From positions 1-7,705 of the forward strand of contig JAVBTY010000043.1 of the NCBI GenBank assembly GCA_031555955.1: DNA of 7,705 bases. Direction: 5' to 3'. Position numbers and translations under genes: made by a program. The stretch is from Azoarcus sp031555955. GTDB lineage: Bacteria > Pseudomonadota > Gammaproteobacteria > Burkholderiales > Rhodocyclaceae. How positions within the stretch are numbered: the stretch's first letter is position 1; every line of letters begins with the position of its first letter. Below the pieces are notes generated by a model. The model did not search any database. It worked only from the letters and a program-made list of their open reading frames with translations, and had not been told where the DNA came from. Shown here one piece after another: positions 1-7,481 of the stretch.

Positions 1-2666
1 TCGTTACGGTCACCCGCCAGATCCTTGACGAAGCTGCGGTCGATCTTGAGTTTATCGATGGAGAAACGCTTGAGATAGGCAAGGCTTGAATAGCCCGTAC
101 CGAAATCATCAATCGCCACCTGCATGCTGAGCCGCTTGAGGTCATCGAACATTTTCGTGACCTTTTCACCCTGCTCCATCAGATGGCTCTCGGTAATTTC
201 CAGTTCAAGCCGCCCCGCCGGCAAGCCCGTTTCCACAAGCAGCTGATGCAGGAAATCGAGGATATTCTGGCGAAGAAACTGGTGCACAGACAGGTTTACC
301 GCCATTGCGCCAAAGGCATAGCCCGCGTCGAGCCACTGCCGCGTCTGGCGGCAGGCCTCACGCAGCACCCAGTCGCCAATAGGCACGATCAGACCATTTT
401 CTTCGGCGATAGGGATGAAATCCGCGGGAGATATCATTTCCCCCTCCGCCGTGCGCCACCGGATCAATGCCTCCGCACCCAGCAGGCGGCCATCGGACAC
501 GGAAAGCACCGGCTGGTAGTAAAGGACGAATTCATCCTGCGCCAGCGCCCGCCGCAGCCGTGTTTCAAGATCGAGCCGCCGACTTGCATGCCGGGTCAGA
601 TCCTCGGTATAAAAACCGTAGGTATTCCCCTGGATTTTGGCCCGGTACATGGCAGCATCGGCATTACGCACCAGCTCCATGAAATCCTTGCCGTCGTCCG
701 GATACAGGCTGATTCCGATACTGGCGTGAATGAAAATTTCATATCCGGACGAGAGCCGGAACGGATCGGCCAGCGCATCGACCAGGCTCTGGGCCACGAT
801 GGCGGCATCGCTGGGCTCCTGGATCTGCTCCAGCAGCACCATGAATTCATCGCCCCCCAGACGGCCCAGGGTATCTTCCTCGCGCAACCGGTAACGCAGC
901 CGTCCGGCGACGGCATGGAGGAGTTCATCGCCAACCGAATGCCCGAGACTGTCATTAATGGTTTTGAAGCGGTCGAGATCGAGAAACAGCACCGCCACCC
1001 GGCATTTGCGCCGTTGCGCGACATCCAGGGCATGTTCGAGGCGCGCAAGCACCAGCAGCCGGTTGGGAAGATCGGTCAGCGGATCATGGTGGGCCAGATG
1101 ATCCAGCCGCGCTTCCGTCTGCTTGAGCTTGCTGATATCGGTGAAAACGCCCACGTAATGCGTCAGCTCGCCCGATTCATTGCGGACGGCGTTCAGCCGC
1201 ATCCATTCCGGATAAACCTCGCCGCTGCGGCGGCGGTTCCATATTTCTCCCTGCCAGTAACCCGTACCGGTAAGCGACGCCCACATGGTCTGGTAAAAAT
1301 CGCGCTGGTGGCGGCCAGACTGCAGAACCCGCGGATTCTTGCCAATGACTTCCTCACGGGCATAACCGGTTATCTTGGTGAATGCCTGATTGACGAAAAC
1401 GAGATTGCCCTTCAGATCGGTAATCGCTACGCCATCATGCGTGCTTCCGATAACCGCCGCGTTGAGCCGCAGCATTTCCGTTGCCGAACGCTGCTCGGTT
1501 ACGTCGCTCCATACGCCGATGATCCGCTGCGCCTTCGTTCTGCCATCGCCACTCAGGCAACGCTCATCCCGCAGCCACAGCATCGCCCCGTCGCGATGGG
1601 GGAAACGGTATTCGCACGCCACACGCCCGCTGTTCCCGAATGCCTCCAGATCAACTGCGATACGGTCTCTGTCATCAGGATGCAGGCAGGCTTCCCACCA
1701 GCCCGGCTGCAGGGCGGTTTCGACCGGGTACCCGGTAAGGCGCGGCAGATTGTCGCTGATCCATGAAAGCGCCCAGCCGCCCTCGCGCTGCTCCAGCACA
1801 TAATTGACCGACGGGCTGGAAGTGAAAATATCGTTCAGACGCTCGGACGTCGCCCGCAGCGCGGCCCGCTCGCGGGCGAGTTCTGTTTCGCGAAAAACCT
1901 TTCCAATAACAAGGGGCAGTTCGTACAGGTAACTGTCATGCTTTACGAGGCAGGCGGAAACACCCAGCCGCAGGGCCTGCGCGGCAATTTCTCCGCTGCT
2001 CTGGTCCGTAACAATGACAATGGGAATATCCAGCCCACGCACTTCCCGCAACGTTTTCGTGACATCGAACCCGTTCATTCCCGGCAGAAGATAATCCAGC
2101 AGCACCACATCGTAACCGCTGGCGTCCTCCATCCGCGACGGCAGCCGCGCCAGGACCTCTGCCGCACTCACGACACAGTCGATACGCAGATTCGGCGCGC
2201 TCTGGGCCAGATGCCGATAAGTCAGATCGATATCCGCGCGGTCGCCGTCGGCATAAAGCACCCGCACCGGCTGGCTGCGGTTGGCCAGATCGGTGCGCGC
2301 ACGCGCGGTGGCGGATTTCAGCGTATGGGGCAAACGGCCGGGATACCCCTCGTCCTTGACCAGATAATCATCCGCGCCGCTTCTGAGCGCCGCCATTGCC
2401 GCATCCTGGTCATCCGGAGAAACGAGCATGACGAACGCCAGCGGCAGCCCGCGATCCCTGACCCAGGCGAGAAGATCCAGCCCGCTACCGTCCGCCAGAA
2501 CAAGATCGGAAACAACGGCATCATAATCACCGTGCTCTGAAAGCCGCTGGATGCCATCAGAAACGCTATCCGTGAAATCGATACGGCAATCGCACACGCC
2601 TTCGTGCGCGCCGCACCGTGGCAACTCGATGTCATTCCGGATATTTCCGACGCACAGGACTTTCAT
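1..2666 (-). CDS. Response-regulator-type bifunctional cyclic di-GMP protein (REC-REC-PAS-PAS-GGDEF-EAL), partial at C-terminus
   Basis: The frame stays open for 888 codons from ATG 2666-2664 to the window edge, so the end is missing. REC1 spans about residues 1-125 (phospho-acceptor D54, S83, K104) and REC2 about 133-256 (D191, T220, K242). PAS1 is about 272-395 and PAS2 about 398-513. The GGDEF domain (about 520-687) has an intact GGDEF at 604-608 and an RxxD inhibitory site at 595-598 (REED). The EAL domain starts near 694 with EAL at 732-734, N791, E823, DDFGTG at 853-858 and K874; roughly its last 60 residues lie outside. In such families GGDEF makes cyclic di-GMP from two GTP and EAL cleaves it to pGpG; both visible active sites look intact. 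There is no signal peptide or membrane segment, so it is probably cytosolic. Input is presumably phosphorylation by a kinase encoded elsewhere, plus PAS sensing. An in-frame stop at 2684-2682 leaves 2666 as the only good start. Confidence 0.95.
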   Translation of the reverse strand, partial: MKVLCVGNIRNDIELPRCGAHEGVCDCRIDFTDSVSDGIQRLSEHGDYDAVVSDLVLADGSGLDLLAWVRDRGLPLAFVMLVSPDDQDAAMAALRSGADDYLVKDEGYPGRLPHTLKSATARARTDLANRSQPVRVLYADGDRADIDLTYRHLAQSAPNLRIDCVVSAAEVLARLPSRMEDASGYDVVLLDYLLPGMNGFDVTKTLREVRGLDIPIVIVTDQSSGEIAAQALRLGVSACLVKHDSYLYELPLVIGKVFRETELARERAALRATSERLNDIFTSSPSVNYVLEQREGGWALSWISDNLPRLTGYPVETALQPGWWEACLHPDDRDRIAVDLEAFGNSGRVACEYRFPHRDGAMLWLRDERCLSGDGRTKAQRIIGVWSDVTEQRSATEMLRLNAAVIGSTHDGVAITDLKGNLVFVNQAFTKITGYAREEVIGKNPRVLQSGRHQRDFYQTMWASLTGTGYWQGEIWNRRRSGEVYPEWMRLNAVRNESGELTHYVGVFTDISKLKQTEARLDHLAHHDPLTDLPNRLLVLARLEHALDVAQRRKCRVAVLFLDLDRFKTINDSLGHSVGDELLHAVAGRLRYRLREEDTLGRLGGDEFMVLLEQIQEPSDAAIVAQSLVDALADPFRLSSGYEIFIHASIGISLYPDDGKDFMELVRNADAAMYRAKIQGNTYGFYTEDLTRHASRRLDLETRLRRALAQDEFVLYYQPVLSVSDGRLLGAEALIRWRTAEGEMISPADFIPIAEENGLIVPIGDWVLREACRQTRQWLDAGYAFGAMAVNLSVHQFLRQNILDFLHQLLVETGLPAGRLELEITESHLMEQGEKVTKMFDDLKRLSMQVAIDDFGTGYSSLAYLKRFSIDKLKIDRSFVKDLAGDRN

Positions 2667-2677
2667 GAGAAGAAATA

Positions 2678-2682
2678 CCTTT
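2678..2682 (-). promoter_or_regulatory. Weak ribosome binding site of the cyclic di-GMP gene
   Basis: The minus strand reads AAAGG here, 11 nt before the ATG at 2666. The spacing is longer than ideal, so initiation may be inefficient. I saw no better Shine-Dalgarno sequence closer to the start. Confidence 0.4.
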
Positions 2683-2690
2683 CACCCGCG

Positions 2691-2719
2691 CAGGGCCGCC
2701 AACGAAACAGCGTGCCCTG
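2691..2719 (-). repeat. Inverted repeat (hairpin) in the leader of the cyclic di-GMP gene
   Basis: Arms 2691-2699 and 2710-2719 pair over nine base pairs (CAGGGC plus CGC against GCG plus GCCCTG) with one bulged base at 2713 and a 10-nt loop. On the minus-strand transcript the hairpin lies about 25-53 nt before the start codon. No U-run follows it, so it is not a standard intrinsic terminator. It may be a barrier to read-through from ssb, a leader structure affecting translation, or chance in GC-rich DNA. Confidence 0.4.
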
Positions 2720-2802
2720 TCTGGTGCTCATCATGCCAGAAACATCCTGAACGATCCGGCGCAGGCATGGCGAACAACTCCCCTCTCCGGCCTGACGGTG
2801 AA

Positions 2803-3294
2803 TCAGAACGGAATATCATCGTCAAAATCGCCGAAGCCACCGCCGCCCCCTGCTGCGGGAGAAGAAGCGCGGGGCGCAGCCTGCTGCGTCTGCGGCCGGG
2901 ACGGCGGCGCATCGTAACTGCCGCCATCGCCGCCACGCACCGGCGCCTCGCCAGCGCCTTCCCGGCGCCCGAGCATTTTCATTTCATCCCCGCGAATCTC
3001 GGTCGTATAGCGATCCTGCCCGCTCTGGTCCTGCCACTTGCGCGTGCGCAGGCTGCCTTCGATGTACACCTGGCTGCCTTTCTTCAGGTACTGCCCGGCG
3101 ATTTCTGCCAGCTTGCCGAAAAACACCACCCGGTGCCATTCGGTCGCCTCGCGGCGCTCACCGGTCGCCTTGTCGCGCCAGTTTTCCGTGGTCGCCAGAC
3201 GGATATTGCAGATCGCATCGCCCGAGGGGGCGAAGCGGTTTTCCGGGTCAGCGCCAAGATTGCCGACCAGGATGACTTTATTGACGGATGCCAT
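2803..3294 (-). CDS. ssb: Single-stranded DNA-binding protein SSB
   Basis: This 163-residue protein binds single-stranded DNA as a tetramer in replication, recombination and repair, and recruits partner enzymes through its acidic tail. Residues 1-110 form the OB-fold, opening with MASVNKVILVGNLGADPE and carrying W39, W53 and W87 at the places of the DNA-stacking tryptophans of the E. coli protein, plus the conserved TEWHRVV and KGSQVYIEG stretches. Residues about 111-154 are a low-complexity linker rich in Gly, Pro, Gln and Ala, with a glycine run near 149-153. The protein ends with the canonical tip DFDDDIPF (156-163), so it is complete. The frame is open further upstream (to 3423), but MASVNK matches the family start and has a strong AAGGAG six bases before it. 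It is slightly shorter than the 178-residue E. coli SSB, the difference lying in the linker. Confidence 0.98.
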   Translation of the reverse strand: MASVNKVILVGNLGADPENRFAPSGDAICNIRLATTENWRDKATGERREATEWHRVVFFGKLAEIAGQYLKKGSQVYIEGSLRTRKWQDQSGQDRYTTEIRGDEMKMLGRREGAGEAPVRGGDGGSYDAPPSRPQTQQAAPRASSPAAGGGGGFGDFDDDIPF

Positions 3295-3300
3295 CCGGTT

Positions 3301-3306
3301 CTCCTT
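3301..3306 (-). promoter_or_regulatory. Ribosome binding site of ssb
   Basis: The minus strand reads AAGGAG with a 6-nt spacer to the ATG at 3294. This strong site settles the ssb start against upstream in-frame ATGs at 3423 and 3330. It is the only strong Shine-Dalgarno sequence I see in the window. Confidence 0.85.
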
Positions 3307-3318
3307 CGATTCCGATAT

Positions 3319-3344
3319 GCGGACCGCCATCAAAAACAGTCCGC
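3319..3344 (-). repeat. Inverted repeat between the MFS gene and ssb
   Basis: Arms GCGGAC (3319-3324) and GTCCGC (3339-3344) are perfectly complementary. On minus-strand RNA the stem extends to eight pairs with one G-U wobble and a 10-nt loop that includes a U-run. It lies 10 bases past the transporter stop codon and 12 bases before the ssb ribosome binding site. It is not followed by U residues on the minus strand, so it is a poor intrinsic terminator. It could be a partial terminator, an RNA processing or stability element, or chance. Confidence 0.4.
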
Positions 3345-3353
3345 AGCATATTT

Positions 3354-4562
3354 TTACCCTTTTCCCGGCGCAGGCGTGGCACGAACCGGAAGCGGCGCCA
3401 TCGTCGCAGCCAGGGCGAGCCACACCAGGGCAAGCAGTCCGCAGGCGATACTCACCGCGCCGCCGCCATGATGCTGGGCCAGCCAGCCTCCCAGCAAACC
3501 GCCCAGGAACAGCCCCACCGACTGCAGGGTGTTATATACACCCAGAACGGTACCTTTTGCATGCGCTGGCGCAATCCGTGATATCCACGATGGCTGGGTC
3601 GCCTCCAGAATATTGAAGGCGACGAAAAACAGCGTCAGCCATACACCGAGACCGCCCAGGGTACCGCCGGACATGTAAATACCAAACTGGACCAGCGCCA
3701 GCAACAGCACCGCGCCATTGAAAACCGGCTTCATGCGCCCACGCTTTTCGGCAACGATAATCGCCGGAACCATGGCAAAAAAGGACAGTACAACCGCCGG
3801 CAAATAAATTTTCCAGTGCTCGGCCAGCGGCAGACCGCCAGCGGAAACCAGCGCGGCGGGTACCGTCACCCACATCGTGGTCTGGATAAGATGCAGCGCG
3901 AACACGCCGAAATTGAGCCGCATCAGCTGCCCGTCGCGCAGAATGTCGATGAAGCGCCCACCCATCGCGCGCGGCACCGGCGGCGCAGCCGGAACCACCC
4001 ACAGCAGCACCCCTATCGCCGCAACGGCCAGCAGCGCCGTAAGCCAGAACAGCCCGCTCATGCCGATCACCGCGTACAGCAGGGGCGCGGCCACCATCGA
4101 TCCGGCAAACACCAGGCCAATGCTGGATCCGATCATCGCCATCACCTTGGTGCGGTGCTGGTCGCGCGTCAGGTCCGCGGCCAGCGCGGTAACCGCGGCG
4201 GAAATCGCGCCCGCGCCCTGCAGCACCCGCCCGGCGATAATGCCGTAAATACTGTCGGCCAGCGCCGCCACCACGCTACCGGCAACAAACAGCAGGAGCC
4301 CCGACACAATCACTGGCTTACGGCCAAAACGGTCTGACACCGCGCCGTAGGCGATCTGCAGGCAGGCCTGGGTCAGACCATAAGCCCCGATCGCCAGACC
4401 CACCAGCATCTGGCTGTCACCACCGGGAATGGTATGAGCGTGCGCCGAAAAAACGGGCAGAATCAGGAACAGCCCCAGCATGCGCAGCGCGAAAATCGAT
4501 GCCAGACTGACGCCAGCCCTACGCTCGGCAGACGTCATGGAGTCGTGCGCGGAAGAAGACAT
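3354..4562 (-). CDS. Major facilitator superfamily transporter, YajR-like
   Basis: A 402-residue inner-membrane protein with 12 predicted hydrophobic segments in two halves of six, probably a proton-driven exporter; the substrate cannot be read from the sequence. MFS motif A (GAVSDRFGRK, about 73-82) lies between segments 2 and 3, and an RVLQGAGA motif in segment 4 is typical of drug-efflux type members. A weaker motif-A echo (AEKRGRMKPV) precedes segment 9. From memory it resembles E. coli YajR along most of its length (for example MTSAERRA near the start, RMLGLFLILPV, EHWKIYL, LFFVAFN), but it ends just after segment 12 and lacks YajR's C-terminal soluble domain. The start is uncertain. ATGs at 4601, 4562 and 4538 are in frame and none has a good Shine-Dalgarno; I chose 4562, a few residues before the conserved ERRA, as in YajR. 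It diverges from uvrA and precedes ssb by 59 bp. Confidence 0.92.
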   Translation of the reverse strand: MSSSAHDSMTSAERRAGVSLASIFALRMLGLFLILPVFSAHAHTIPGGDSQMLVGLAIGAYGLTQACLQIAYGAVSDRFGRKPVIVSGLLLFVAGSVVAALADSIYGIIAGRVLQGAGAISAAVTALAADLTRDQHRTKVMAMIGSSIGLVFAGSMVAAPLLYAVIGMSGLFWLTALLAVAAIGVLLWVVPAAPPVPRAMGGRFIDILRDGQLMRLNFGVFALHLIQTTMWVTVPAALVSAGGLPLAEHWKIYLPAVVLSFFAMVPAIIVAEKRGRMKPVFNGAVLLLALVQFGIYMSGGTLGGLGVWLTLFFVAFNILEATQPSWISRIAPAHAKGTVLGVYNTLQSVGLFLGGLLGGWLAQHHGGGAVSIACGLLALVWLALAATMAPLPVRATPAPGKG

Positions 4563-4600
4563 GCATGAAGCCGGAAAGAAAACTGGGTGACATTTTAGCA

Positions 4601-4658
4601 TGGCCCCGGCGAGCTATCTCTTTTATAGTTTTGTATTGCCTCTGCCCCTTTCCCGCCC
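4601..4658. promoter_or_regulatory. Divergent promoter region between the MFS gene and uvrA
   Basis: An AT-rich island (about 4619-4638) in otherwise GC-rich DNA carries possible -10 boxes on both strands that overlap: TATAGT at 4624-4629 (plus, toward uvrA) and TATAAA at 4627-4622 (minus, toward the transporter). The matching -35 boxes are poor (plus strand TGGCCC at 4601-4606, 17-bp spacer). Because the two -10 candidates overlap, polymerase could serve only one direction at a time. No LexA-type CTGT-N8-ACAG site is visible. uvrA has no recognisable Shine-Dalgarno; the bases just before its ATG are pyrimidine-rich. Confidence 0.45.
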
Positions 4659-7481
4659 ATGGATGAAATCCGCATTCGCGGCGCCCGCACCCACAACCTG
4701 AAGAACATTGACCTGAATCTGCCGCGTAACCGGCTCACGGTCATCACCGGCCTGTCCGGTTCGGGCAAATCCTCGCTGGCCTTCGATACGCTGTATGCAG
4801 AGGGGCAGCGCCGCTATGTCGAATCGCTATCCGCCTACGCCCGGCAGTTTCTCCAGCTGATGGAAAAGCCGGATGTGGATTCAATCGAAGGTCTCTCCCC
4901 CGCGATCTCGATCGAACAGAAAGCGACCAGCCACAACCCACGCTCGACAGTCGGCACCGTCACTGAAATCCACGACTACCTGCGCCTGCTCTACGCCCGC
5001 GCCGGCACGCCCCATTGCCCGGGCCACCCGGCGCACCCGCTCGAAGCGCAGAGCGTGGCGCAGATGGTCGACCACATCCTCGCCCTGCCCGAAGACACCC
5101 GGCTGATGATCCTCGCCCCGGTCATCGCCGGCCGCAAGGGCGAGCAGCATGACCTGTTCGCCGAACTGCGCGCCCAGGGCTTCGTGCGCGTGCGCGTCGA
5201 TGGAGCGGTGCTGGAACTGGACAGCCTGCCCGCGCTGGAAAAAAACCGCCGCCATACCATCGAGGTCGTTATCGACCGCGTCAAGGTCCGCGGCGATCTG
5301 CGCAACCGGCTTGCCGAATCCTTCGAAACCGCGCTGACCCATGGCGATGGACGCGCCGTTGCGCTGGAAATGGACACTGGCCGCGAGCATCTGTTTTCCG
5401 CCCGCTTCGCCTGCCCGGCATGCAGCTTCGCCCTCGCAGAGCTGGAGCCGCGCCTTTTTTCCTTCAACAATCCGGCTGGCGCCTGCCCAAAATGCGACGG
5501 TCTGGGCGCCATTGATTTTTTCGACCCCGCGCGCGTCATCACCCAGCCCGGGCTATCACTCGCGGCGGGCGCGATCCGCGGCTGGGACCGGCGCAACCAG
5601 TTCTACTTCCAGATGCTCGCCAGTCTCGCGGCTCACTACGGCTTCTCCATAGAAGCGCCTTTCGGAGAGCTTCCGCGCGAAATTCAGGAGATCATCCTGC
5701 ACGGATCCGGTGAAACGAAAATCGCCTTCCGCTATCAGGCGGATAGTGGCCGGATTGTGGAAAAGGCCCATCCGTTCGAAGGTATTCTTAACAATCTCGA
5801 GCGACGTTACCGGGAAACCGACTCCCCCGCCGTGCGTGAAGAACTGGGGAAATACCGCACCGCGCGCCCCTGCCCCGGCTGCAACGGCGCACGCCTGCGC
5901 AGCGAAGCCCGCCACGTACGCATCGGCGGGCGGGCGCTGCCCGAAATCAACCGCCTGCCCCTGGATGAATGCCGCGTTTTTTTCGATGAGTTACGCCTCA
6001 CCGGACATCGTGCGCAGATCGCGGACAAAATCATCCGGGAAATTTCCGGCCGCCTTGGGTTTCTCATCGACGTCGGCCTCAATTACCTGCGCCTCGACCG
6101 TTCCGCCGACACGCTTTCCGGCGGCGAGGCGCAGCGCATCCGCCTTGCCAGCCAGATCGGCTCCAGCCTCACCGGCGTCATGTACGTACTGGATGAGCCC
6201 TCCATCGGCCTGCACCAGCGCGACAACAACCGCCTGCTCGGCACGCTTGCCCGGCTGCGCGATCTGGGCAACACCGTGATCGTGGTCGAACATGACGAAG
6301 ACGCCATCCGCGCCGCCGATTATGTGGTCGACATGGGGCCGGGAGCCGGCGAGCATGGCGGGGAAATCGTCGCGCGCGGACGTCCGGACGAAATCATCGC
6401 CAGTGCACAATCCCTGACCGGCCAGTATCTTGGCGGGCAGCGCCGGATCGGGCTTCCCGGCGCGCGCCGCGCGCCTGATCCGGAACGCATGCTGCGGCTC
6501 ACCGGCGCGCGCGGCAACAATCTGCGCAATGTCGCGCTGAACCTGCCCGTCGGCCTGTTCACCTGCGTCACCGGCGTTTCCGGCTCGGGAAAATCAACGC
6601 TGATCAACGACACCCTTACCGCCATCGTCGCCCGCCATCTGTACGGCGCTGTCGCCGAACCAGCCCCTTACGATGGCATCGACGGGCTTGATCTGTTCGA
6701 CAAAATCATCAACGTGGACCAGGCGCCCATCGGCCGCACACCGCGTTCCAACCCCGCCACTTACACCGGCCTGCTGACCCCGATCCGCGAACTGTTCGCA
6801 GGCGTTCCAGAAGCGCGCGCCCGCGGCTACGGCGCAGGGCGTTTTTCCTTCAACGTCAAAGGGGGGCGCTGCGAGGCCTGCCAGGGCGATGGCCTGATAA
6901 AAGTAGAAATGCACTTCCTGCCCGACATGTATGTCCCCTGCGACAGCTGCCACGGCAAACGCTACAACCGTGAAACGCTGGAAATCCGCTACAAGGGCAA
7001 AACCATCTTCGATGTGCTGGCGATGACGGTTGAACAGTCGCTGGATTTTTTCGATGCCGTACCCGTCGTGGCGCGCAAACTGGAAACGCTACTGGATGTC
7101 GGCCTCGGCTACGTCCGCCTGGGACAAAGTGCAACCACCCTTTCCGGCGGCGAAGCGCAGCGCGTCAAGCTGGCCCTGGAGCTCTCAAAACGCGATACCG
7201 GCCGTACCCTCTATGTGCTTGATGAACCGACGACCGGCCTGCATTTCCACGATATCGAGCTGCTGCTGAAAGTTCTGCACCGCCTGCGCGATCACGGCAA
7301 CACCGTCGTCGTCATTGAACACAACCTCGACGTTATCAAGACGGCGGACTGGGTCATCGACCTCGGTCCGGAAGGCGGCGAAGGCGGCGGCGCCATCCTC
7401 TGCAGCGGCACGCCGGAAGAGCTTGCCCGCCACCCCGCCAGCCACACGGGCCACTATCTCAAAACCCTTCTCTCTGTATAA
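4659..7481 (+). CDS. uvrA: Excinuclease ABC subunit A (UvrA)
   Basis: UvrA is the DNA-damage-sensing ATPase of nucleotide excision repair. It acts as a dimer, scans DNA with UvrB and leaves before UvrC cuts. The protein is 940 residues, the same length as E. coli UvrA, and opens with the family start MDEIRIRGARTHNLKNI. The first ATPase half has Walker A GLSGSGKSS (31-39), ABC signature LSGGEAQRIRLA (486-497) and Walker B VLDEPS (510-515). The second half has Walker A GVSGSGKST (639-647), signature LSGGEAQRVKLA (828-839) and Walker B VLDEPT (853-858). Zinc-binding cysteine sets are at C252/C255/C276/C279 and C738/C741/C761/C764, with a further CPGC pair at 405-408. H-loop histidines are in VVEHD (H545) and VIEHN (H888). 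All key motifs are intact and the C-terminus (GHYLKTLLSV) is normal, so it should be functional. An ATG at 4663 is out of frame. Confidence 0.99.
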   Translation: MDEIRIRGARTHNLKNIDLNLPRNRLTVITGLSGSGKSSLAFDTLYAEGQRRYVESLSAYARQFLQLMEKPDVDSIEGLSPAISIEQKATSHNPRSTVGTVTEIHDYLRLLYARAGTPHCPGHPAHPLEAQSVAQMVDHILALPEDTRLMILAPVIAGRKGEQHDLFAELRAQGFVRVRVDGAVLELDSLPALEKNRRHTIEVVIDRVKVRGDLRNRLAESFETALTHGDGRAVALEMDTGREHLFSARFACPACSFALAELEPRLFSFNNPAGACPKCDGLGAIDFFDPARVITQPGLSLAAGAIRGWDRRNQFYFQMLASLAAHYGFSIEAPFGELPREIQEIILHGSGETKIAFRYQADSGRIVEKAHPFEGILNNLERRYRETDSPAVREELGKYRTARPCPGCNGARLRSEARHVRIGGRALPEINRLPLDECRVFFDELRLTGHRAQIADKIIREISGRLGFLIDVGLNYLRLDRSADTLSGGEAQRIRLASQIGSSLTGVMYVLDEPSIGLHQRDNNRLLGTLARLRDLGNTVIVVEHDEDAIRAADYVVDMGPGAGEHGGEIVARGRPDEIIASAQSLTGQYLGGQRRIGLPGARRAPDPERMLRLTGARGNNLRNVALNLPVGLFTCVTGVSGSGKSTLINDTLTAIVARHLYGAVAEPAPYDGIDGLDLFDKIINVDQAPIGRTPRSNPATYTGLLTPIRELFAGVPEARARGYGAGRFSFNVKGGRCEACQGDGLIKVEMHFLPDMYVPCDSCHGKRYNRETLEIRYKGKTIFDVLAMTVEQSLDFFDAVPVVARKLETLLDVGLGYVRLGQSATTLSGGEAQRVKLALELSKRDTGRTLYVLDEPTTGLHFHDIELLLKVLHRLRDHGNTVVVIEHNLDVIKTADWVIDLGPEGGEGGGAILCSGTPEELARHPASHTGHYLKTLLSV

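Larger units (their letters stand above)
2667..2802. other. Intergenic gap between ssb and the cyclic di-GMP gene
   Basis: This 136-bp stretch contains no convincing gene. It has a GC-rich inverted repeat (2691-2719) and the weak ribosome binding site. I found no stem followed by a U-run on the minus strand, so there is no clear rho-independent terminator for ssb, and no sigma-70 promoter with both boxes in good form. Whether the signalling gene has its own promoter or is reached by read-through from ssb cannot be settled from the sequence. Confidence 0.5.

Noticed and set aside
183..1766. A 527-codon open frame on the plus strand across the GGDEF-EAL gene.
   Set aside because: It lies antisense to a frame encoding clear PAS, GGDEF and EAL motifs. 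Its own translation has no recognisable domain and is rich in Arg, Gln, His and Pro, as expected of a shadow frame in GC-rich DNA.
1938..2540. A 200-codon plus-strand open frame opposite the receiver domains.
   Set aside because: It is antisense to two receiver domains with conserved residues and shows no domain of its own.
2720..2760. A TGGCATGATGAGC stretch (minus strand) resembling a sigma-54 promoter.
   Set aside because: The GG and GC elements are 8 bases apart, not 10, so the spacing is wrong.
3295..3423. Possible 43-residue N-terminal extension of SSB.
   Set aside because: The frame is open, but the extension overlaps the transporter 3' end, is unlike any SSB, and the strong ribosome binding site at 3301-3306 precedes MASVNK.
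2551..3471. A 306-codon plus-strand open frame spanning ssb and both flanking gaps.
   Set aside because: It crosses the complete, unmistakable ssb gene in antisense, and its translation has no family features.
3816..4337. Plus-strand open frames opposite the transporter.
   Set aside because: They are antisense to membrane segments of the MFS protein; their His/Arg/Gln-rich composition is the typical complement of hydrophobic codons.
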